From Nelumbo lutea (lineage: Eukaryota; Streptophyta; Magnoliopsida; Proteales; Nelumbonaceae), in the NCBI GenBank assembly GCA_022828595.1, contig JAKGHH010000003.1, positions 14,446,934 to 14,510,933 of the forward strand: DNA of 64,000 bases, in the 5' to 3' direction. Below, piece by piece: positions 57,850-64,000 of this stretch (position 1 is the first letter of the stretch; every line of letters begins with the position of its first letter). The position numbers were made by a program, and so were the translations under genes. The notes under the pieces were generated by a model, which was given only the letters and a program-made list of their open reading frames with translations, was not told where the DNA came from and did no database searches.

Positions 57850-58345
57850 TTAGTCGGTTTCCATGTGGTCCTCCTCCACGTCCTCTCGGCCTGCCTCCCT
57901 TGATGACCTCGCCTCAAGAATTTCATCTTTACTCTCCCCTTTGGAGGAGTTGGGTTCCTCGTCAACCTCCTTTGCCATCTCGTGAGTGACAGTCGATGAC
58001 CAGTACGAGTTAGATCCATACTCGACCTGGAGTTTGTGAAACTCCGGGCACTCCTTGAACTCCTCGATGGCGCGATTTCTCTCTTGAATCCGCGCCTCCT
58101 GGATGGCGGTGTCAAAGATCTCAGTTCACTCCTTAATCGATGCCTCGATGTTCTCGTTCTCCCGTAGGAGAGCCTCTTTCTCCCCTTTGAGTTTCTTCTT
58201 CTCCTCCGTCAGTACGAGGATCAACTCCTCTTGGCTCCGAGTTCCCTTCTTGGCTCGAAGAACCTCACCCCGAGTTAAATCCAGCTCTCGGTAAAGCTTC
58301 CGAGCATTTTCTTCGGCCTCCTGGGCTCACTTCAAACGAATCTTG
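57850..58345 (-). pseudogene. Antisense gene (aORF) remnant of the second Tat-type element, C-terminal exon
   Basis: Minus strand, opposite to gag-pol. The frame reads a coiled coil (ARKLYRELDLTRGEVLRAKK, KKLKGEKEALLRENENIEAS), one stop (TGA after IKE), then AIQEARIQERNRAIEEFKEC, PEFHKLQVEYGSNSYWSS, an acidic stretch and a terminal stop at 57850-57852 after DHMETD. Position, orientation and architecture (coiled coil, then an EEF/CPEF-like block, then an acidic tail) parallel exon 3 of the antisense gene at 33066, although the sequences differ. Its upstream exons are lost with the truncated right end of the element. Confidence 0.65.
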
Positions 58346-58460
58346 GACTGGTAGACGAGCGAATGGATAACAGAGTTCACTTGGCAACCAGAAAGCGTAA
58401 GTACTACTAACAGAAGAATAAGAAAGTAAATAAAAGGACAGATTAGTTACCACCATATAG

Positions 58461-59723
58461 TACAACTTATCTCATGTCAATGTCATATGGGTTAAAAGAT
58501 TTGTACGTGCGTGCAATTTAACCAGCATGAAATTACTTGTTTTCCAAAATTTTCAAACTTTAAAATTCATTGAAACTAAAAAAGAGGGAGCCATTGATAA
58601 GTTCGGGACGATGCTTTATGGAATGTGAGTGTGTAAAAAGCTATCATCGACAGTGGTAATATGAAATCTGGATGGTAGAGTTTTTGTTGAAAGACCACGA
58701 AAACTTGATGCCTTTGAACACATCAGTAACCTCTTTGTAGTCTTCCGAGGATGACATGATTTTTATCACACGAATGGAATAACTGCAGAAGAAGTAAGAT
58801 TGGATGGATAAAAGAGAAAAACAAAGGCAAAGGGGTGTTGGAGGAAGAAGAAGAAGAAGAGAGAGAGATGGGTCTCCTCTCTTTCTTCGCTGTTGATGAT
58901 CAAACAAGAGAGAAAGGAAGGGGTGAGAAGTTTCCATTCCAATCACCACCATCACTGTTTCTAGCAAACACAATGCTCTTTTCTCCTGCCTTGCTTTCCA
59001 TTTTTCTTCTTCTCCCCTTTAAAAAACAAGTGCGTATCAGAAAAGGGTTTAAGGTATTTTCTTAGTTTAAAGCTTTTCGACAACATAATCGGTTTTGTTT
59101 TTTAAAACAAAAACAAGTCCGTATCAGAAAATGATACATGTTCGCTGATGTACAAGTTGATTTTGTTTCAAGCATGTTGTCAAACACCTCCTTAGATTTT
59201 AAAAGGGTTTAAGGTTTTGAGGCCCAAAACTCGGTATTTGTGTTTTTTGTATGAATTAGTTAATAAATTTGTATTAACATTTAGAAAAAAGAATTGAAAA
59301 TGTTTGAATATACTTGGATCTGTTTTATAAGATTGTAAATTATAATTACTTTATTTTTATTTTTATTTTAAAAAATGGTGGAGAATGGGAAAATCCCTAT
59401 CCCCATTGGCAGGGGCAAGGACAAAATGGCTCCTGCCCTTTCCCCACCCCTTTGCCATTTCTATAAATGGAAGGGTTTGAGGGTGGAAATGAAGAGTCTG
59501 TTTTCATGAAAAAAAAAGTTGTCATTTTGTCTTTTATGCATATACATAATATATTAAGGATTGTAGTATATTGATATAATTTATAAAATAATGTAATATA
59601 TTTATTCAATATTCAATTAGCCTTACAAGTCACAAGCTGCTCGAGTTGAATATTAATCTCGAATTCAACTCAACTAACCACTCGAACTTGGTTATTTGCA
59701 AGTTGAATTCGAATATTCAGAAA
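58461..59723. other. Intergenic, nothing recognised
   Basis: AT-rich. The minus-strand frame at 58644-58973 includes a low-complexity Leu/Pro/Ser part over a GAA/GAG tract; no domain recognised. Confidence 0.4.
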
Positions 59724-60013
59724 CATGGTTTTTAAAATCGATCCCGTGACTGAATCGGTTGGGGGTTTGGTTATCGGGTTGAATGGTCTGATCATTCGAA
59801 TCGAATGTTCGGCCCATTCTGACAAAAATATAAAAAATAAAATTAAAATTAAAAACGGTCAAAATCATTCAAACGGTTCAAATGATTAATCATTCGGTTC
59901 AGCAGTTCGCCGCCAAAATCAACGATTTTAAGGAAAAATCCATTTTTTGGGGAAAATCGATTCCCGACTTTCCAATCTGACCGTCCGGTCCGATCCGGTT
60001 TTGAAAACCATAT
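59724..60013. mobile_element. Mutator-like MITE with 9-bp target duplication
   Basis: About 290 bp. Ends (C)ATGGTTTTTAAAATCGATCC and the complement of ATGGTTTTCAAAACCGGATC. Flanks attcagaaa (59715-59723) and attcaaaaa (60014-60022) match at eight of nine. It splits an older AT-rich sequence with TTCGAATATTC words that ends in CACCCCCCTA at about 60064, possibly a hAT-like element. Confidence 0.6.
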
Positions 60014-60330
60014 TCAAAAAGTCCAGTTCGAATAATTCATAAATAGCTTGACTCACACCCCCCTACAGACAATTAATGAAAGGATTATATTTGTCATATT
60101 ACATCATAATGAAGGTATTTTAAGCAAAATTTAAAACATCAGCGATACTTCAAATATTTATTAGAAACCTCATATATACTTTTAACTGATTTACACTTCT
60201 ACTTTTCACTTTTATGTGAAGGAAAGTTGCTCATGCGTCAACAAACAGAAATATCTTTAACTTACGTTTTCAAGCTTTGCACAAAAAATGGTACTTAAAT
60301 ATGCTTATGTCAAGACTGATGGTTACCTGT

Positions 60331-60353
60331 AAAAAAAAAAAAAAAAAAAAAAA
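60331..60353. repeat. Poly-A tract (about 23 bp)
   Basis: An uninterrupted A run; no retroposon body is recognisable upstream of it. Confidence 0.9.
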
Positions 60354-60582
60354 GAAATCTTGGTCAGGAACTAGACTAGACTAGGGAGATTTTGCTACTT
60401 GGGCATCTCATAAATTTGATTATAACTTATTGTTAATATGATGTTTAGATATAATATGTAGGAGGATAGGGGGAGCCATTTGACGTGGAAGTGAAACTTT
60501 GAAACATCGGACCTCTGCTTTCCGGCATTCCGGATTCAGGATCTCTTACCCACAAACTAATCCCATGTCCATACCTACTGAT

Positions 60583-61070
60583 TAGGCTGTTCAATGGACC
60601 GGATATTGCTTCAACCCAACCCAGTTCAATATGAGTTTATTATAGATGGATTAGAACAATCCAATTTGATAAATATTTTGGTCCATTATGTCTGAATTGA
60701 CCCAATTCAACGTGTCTTATTATACTGTTCAATTAGTTCAAGTTGGGTTTAATTCAAATTGGGTTCAATCCAAACCTGGTTTATTAACACCTCTAGTTTT
60801 ATCTTGATATATTCTATTAATGGACTGGATATTGGCTCTACCGGACTCAACACAATATAAAACCATTACAATTGGACAAGGCCAATCAAATCCAATCCAA
60901 TCAATACTTTGGACCATTAAATCTGAACTGCTCCAATTCAATATGTTTTATTGGATTGTTCAATTGTCTTAAATTAATTTTGTTTCCAATGGGATCTAAT
61001 TCTTTCTCTCTCTGTCTTTTTTTTTTGAAGCATGGGTCCAATTCAATCCTGGTTCATTGGCACCTTCAGA
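60583..61070. repeat. Diverged direct duplication of about 225-250 bp
   Basis: Copy 1 (about 60583-60795) and copy 2 (about 60815-61070) share, in order, AATGGACxGGATATTG, CAATxxAATATxxGxxTTAT-like words, TTTGGxCCATTAxxTCTGAA, CCAATTCAAxxTGTxTTATT and CCTGGTTxATTxxCACCT. Clear mutual divergence marks an old duplication. The outer ends (TAGGCTGTTCAATGG and the complement of TAGAGGTGTTAATA) hint at a hAT-like origin. Confidence 0.6.
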
Positions 61071-61878
61071 CACTATTGCTACGTATTGGAAACATCTCTG
61101 CATGAATAACTAGGGAGATGTTCCCAATGTGTATCTGTAATGTCCTGTGTGTATGGATGTAAAAACATTTTGTGGGTAGGAGATCCAAGCTCCATTTCCT
61201 GGCTTGATCCTAAAGAAGAAATTAAAGTGATTGCTTTTTTGAGGAATATTTCCAAATATCCAAGAATCCTCTTTGTTTTGCTCCTCCTATTATTATTTTC
61301 TCCTCTATTTATTCACTTCTTTCAATGGTGGTTTGTCATTCCCATGGTCCATATTCCACTCCTAGTCACTGATACTGTTCAACGGTCAAAAGTCTCTCAT
61401 GCTTTTCAATTCAATTTATACTATTCTAAAGATTCTTTTTGGCTGCAAGATTCTACTTTAATTTCTAAATACTCATGCTATATATAAAAAAAAGACTTGT
61501 GGAAATTAATTAGTTGCATACTGATTTTTTATTTATTTTTAATAAGTGGTGCTTGGCTATCCCATTTAATTATTTTACAAACGATTCCCTCATAAGTTTT
61601 TTATTTCAATTTGTATTTAAAGTAAATGTTACGCTAAATTCTACCAGCCTACCATTTCATATATAGTACTATAATTAATTATTCTCTTAAGTTTTGTATT
61701 TATGCTTTTTTTTTTTGTCTTGAAAATAAGATGAAAAGAATTAAACTTTTTTGTTTACTCTCTCTCCAGCTAATATGACATCTATTTCACAAGTATTCCA
61801 CAATTATTTCATATATATTATATATACATAAATATATGTATATATATTTGCATAAATACATTTATATATGTATAATTT

Positions 61879-62074
61879 TAGAGTGGGTTCATTGACCAAA
61901 CTGAGCCCAACCCCAATCCCAACCCCAACCCAAGTGCATCAAATTACAGGGCGAATTGGGCTTTGATTGGAAAAATCAAACTTGACCTCGAACTTGATTC
62001 TTAAACTCAAATTTTAAGGCTCAACCTGAATTAACCATAAACCACCGACCCAACCTGCCCGACTTGCACCTCTA
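61879..62074. mobile_element. Possible hAT-like miniature element
   Basis: Starts TAGAGTGGGTTCATTGACC and ends with the complement of TAGAGGTGCAAGTCGGGC, with CCCAACCCC repeats inside. The ends match poorly and the flanks do not. Confidence 0.3.
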
Positions 62075-62912
62075 CTCCAAGTGTTTCGAGTATTGACGAC
62101 GTTTGATAACAATATATGCGAATTACGGTGTAATGTAATGTTATAGCTCTCAGCTGGGCTACACAATGAGCAAGCTGATTTGTATACATTTTCAATTTTG
62201 CAATAAAGTCAAAATCTTATCATGCTATCTAACATCTGATGATGCCAACTAAAATTATCTTTTCCGTGGATGTTGATGCCTTTTAATTTCCTGGTTTAAG
62301 TTTGGTGAATCATCCGATATGTAAGAAGTGCCCTACCAAAGAACTAAACTTCAGGATTATTAGAGACCAAGTTTCGAATCCGGATTTTCATTTCTTGCCC
62401 TGCCCCTAAAAGCGCCGATTCCATTGCAATTTAATCGTTTAGTCATCAATTATATGATATATAATATTTATATAAAACAAGTAGGGACCCATGCGATGTA
62501 TTGAAAAATCTAAAAGATTGAATAATTTCATTTATTATTAATTAATTGATAAATTAATAATCAAAATATATTGTTAATTAAGCAAAAGTATTCAAATTTA
62601 TTGTTAATATTTAAAATTTAATAATTATATTTTTATTTAATGTTGATTTACAAAAAAATAATTATTGTTAATTTAATATGAATAAATATTTTTTAATAAA
62701 TTTAATTTTATTACTCATTTGCAGTAATTTTATTAAACATTATTATTTTTAAATAAAAATTTTGATTGATTTTAAATAAATAAAAATAATTACAAAAGTT
62801 AACATTTTCATTAGTTTCACTAATAATTAACAATTACATAGGAATGGCAATGGAGTGGGTCACCCCATCCATGTCTCTGCCCCGTAGTCAAGACACTCTA
62901 CCCCATCCCCAA
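62075..62912. other. Intergenic, extremely AT-rich, nothing recognised
   Basis: Especially 62450-62830 is almost pure A+T with TTAATAAT words. No coding signal. Confidence 0.4.
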
Positions 62913-63181
62913 TGTCAGGCTGGTTCAGGACAAGGCCCCCACCCCTCACTAAGGATGTGGAATCATCGAATTTCCCAATCTTATCTTTAGTGTTAGATGA
63001 GTTCAAGGCAAATCACCCACTCCTCATAAAGGATGGGAAATCCTTTAATTTTCCCCACCTCGTCCCTAGTGTTGGGCGGGTCCAAGGCAAGACACCCACT
63101 CTTCATCAAGGATGAAAAATCCTCGAATTTTCCCCGCCCTGTCTCTAGTGTCAGGCGGGTTCAAAGGAAGGCACCCACTCC
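62913..63181. repeat. 79-bp minisatellite, 3 copies plus a partial
   Basis: Unit starts at 62913, 62991, 63070 and 63149 (periods 78, 79, 79). Shared words: GTGTCAGGCGGGTTCAAGG, CACCCACTCCTCATxAAGGA, AATCCTCGAATTTTCCCC. The last copy is partial. A plus-strand frame runs through two units but has no recognised domain. Confidence 0.82.
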
Positions 63182-64000
63182 CTGTTAACCCAATATTCAA
63201 TTTGATAACAAAAATGATCAAAAGGATATACTAAGTATCAACCACATGGTAAATTTCTAAAAGTACACTAAATTGTCTTTAATTTGCAAAAAAATAATTT
63301 TATGAAAAATTTTGAAAAAAATTATTGCGTTTGTGTAATTTTGAAATTTTATTCAAATTTATTTTTAAACTATTATCAAATAATTTATTTTCTTTTTAAA
63401 TGGTTTACTTATAGAATTACACTAATTTATCTTATATTTTCTAATATAAACTAATCAATAATTTCCTTTTTCTGATGGAGTTTTTAGTTCAGACTGAAAT
63501 AAGAGTGGGTCTGCTGGTTGGGGTTTTTAGGAAGGCTGAACGACTAGAGGTTATCCATCAAAAAAACCAAAGACCAGAGATATTGACCACAGAACCAAAA
63601 TAAACCAAATTTCTGATATATTTAATATTGAAATATCAGAACTTTCAGTAACCAATATTATTCCTCAAAAATACTAATATAACAGGTGGGCTGACGTTGA
63701 CCTAAGAACTGCATATGGATTGGCCACATCATCTCTTCATGTGGCACAAATGTGGCTGACATCGACCCTATCAAAAATCCTTTTCCCTCATTATCAATTA
63801 TCATTGCTGAGAAATGGAAACGGGGTGGTAACCATACTCCTTGATTCCATCTTTGAAACAAATCTCTGCAATCGATTCAAATCTTTGATAGGGATTCGAC
63901 TCCCCAAATTTTTTAAATTAAAATTATTTTAAAAATAGATTTACTTAAAGTAGTGATTTTTAAATTATATATATGAAACAGAAATAATATTATATATAAT
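63182..64000. other. Intergenic, nothing recognised
   Basis: AT-rich to the window edge; only short random frames. Confidence 0.4.

Larger units (their letters stand above)
51160..58460 (+). mobile_element. Second Tat-type Ty3/gypsy element, decayed and 3'-truncated
   Basis: Plus strand. A 5' LTR (51160-51844), primer site, gag, protease, RT, dual RNase H, a deleted integrase and an antisense gene remnant are present in the order of the 30-41 kb element. No second copy of the LTR start (TGATGAAGGGTG) occurs to its right, so the 3' LTR and the 5' end of the antisense gene are missing. The right edge is placed where coiled-coil coding sequence gives way to AT-rich DNA. Many in-frame stops are present. 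Confidence 0.85.

Noticed and set aside
58644..58973. Minus-strand 109-codon ORF with a Leu/Ser/Pro-rich stretch
   Set aside because: The stretch translates a GAAGAA/GAGAGA tract; the rest has no recognised domain.
1..64000. Search for tRNA, rRNA and microRNA-like genes by eye
   Set aside because: No cloverleaf with A and B boxes and no rRNA core sequence was seen. The fold-back elements form hairpins but have transposon termini.

Overview
The window reads as nuclear DNA of a flowering plant. It is AT-rich and intron-rich, with two conserved plant genes in 64 kb and many plant-type transposons: Ty3/gypsy elements of the Tat type, an RTE-type LINE tail, hAT, Mutator and PIF/Harbinger miniature elements, and a Helitron-like 3' end. 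I cannot name the species. No rRNA, tRNA, CRISPR array or organellar block was recognised.

Layout. 1-8.5 kb: the 5' five exons of an F-box/WD40-repeat gene on the minus strand, whose 3' end lies left of the window; its introns host a LINE tail and a hAT miniature element. 8.8-9.3 kb: a perfect 265-bp tandem duplication. 9.7-10.3 kb: a hAT miniature element. 10.5-13.6 kb: a short non-autonomous LTR element without pol. 13.6-16.4 kb: a very AT-rich Helitron-like block enclosing a large inverted repeat with (CT)n and (GA)n arms. 16.8-22 kb: a perfect 149-bp tandem duplication and several miniature or fold-back elements. 25.3-25.8 kb: a frameshifted fragment of a G-type lectin gene. 30.1-41.0 kb: a structurally complete but mutated Tat-type Ty3/gypsy element on the minus strand, with a spliced-looking antisense gene on the plus strand between pol and the 3' LTR. 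41.2-44.5 kb: four miniature elements with recognisable target-site duplications. 46.5-50.4 kb: a five-exon plant cysteine oxidase gene, apparently intact. 51.2-58.5 kb: a second Tat-type element (plus strand), decayed, lacking the integrase catalytic core and a 3' LTR, with a remnant of the same kind of antisense gene. 58.5-64 kb: AT-rich sequence with a Mutator-like miniature element, a diverged duplication and a 79-bp minisatellite.

How the parts relate. The two host genes have no visible functional link. The three LTR elements share the terminal pattern TGATG...CATCA and a primer-site sequence beginning ATTGG, so they look like one extended family with an autonomous member (30-41 kb), a deleted member (51-58 kb) and a stripped-down member (10.5-13.6 kb). 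The most interesting system is the antisense gene of these elements: it has a TATA box, phase-compatible introns and a coiled-coil C-terminal half, and a counterpart persists in the second element. This kind of extra antisense ORF is already known from Tat-lineage elements, so it is notable rather than wholly new.
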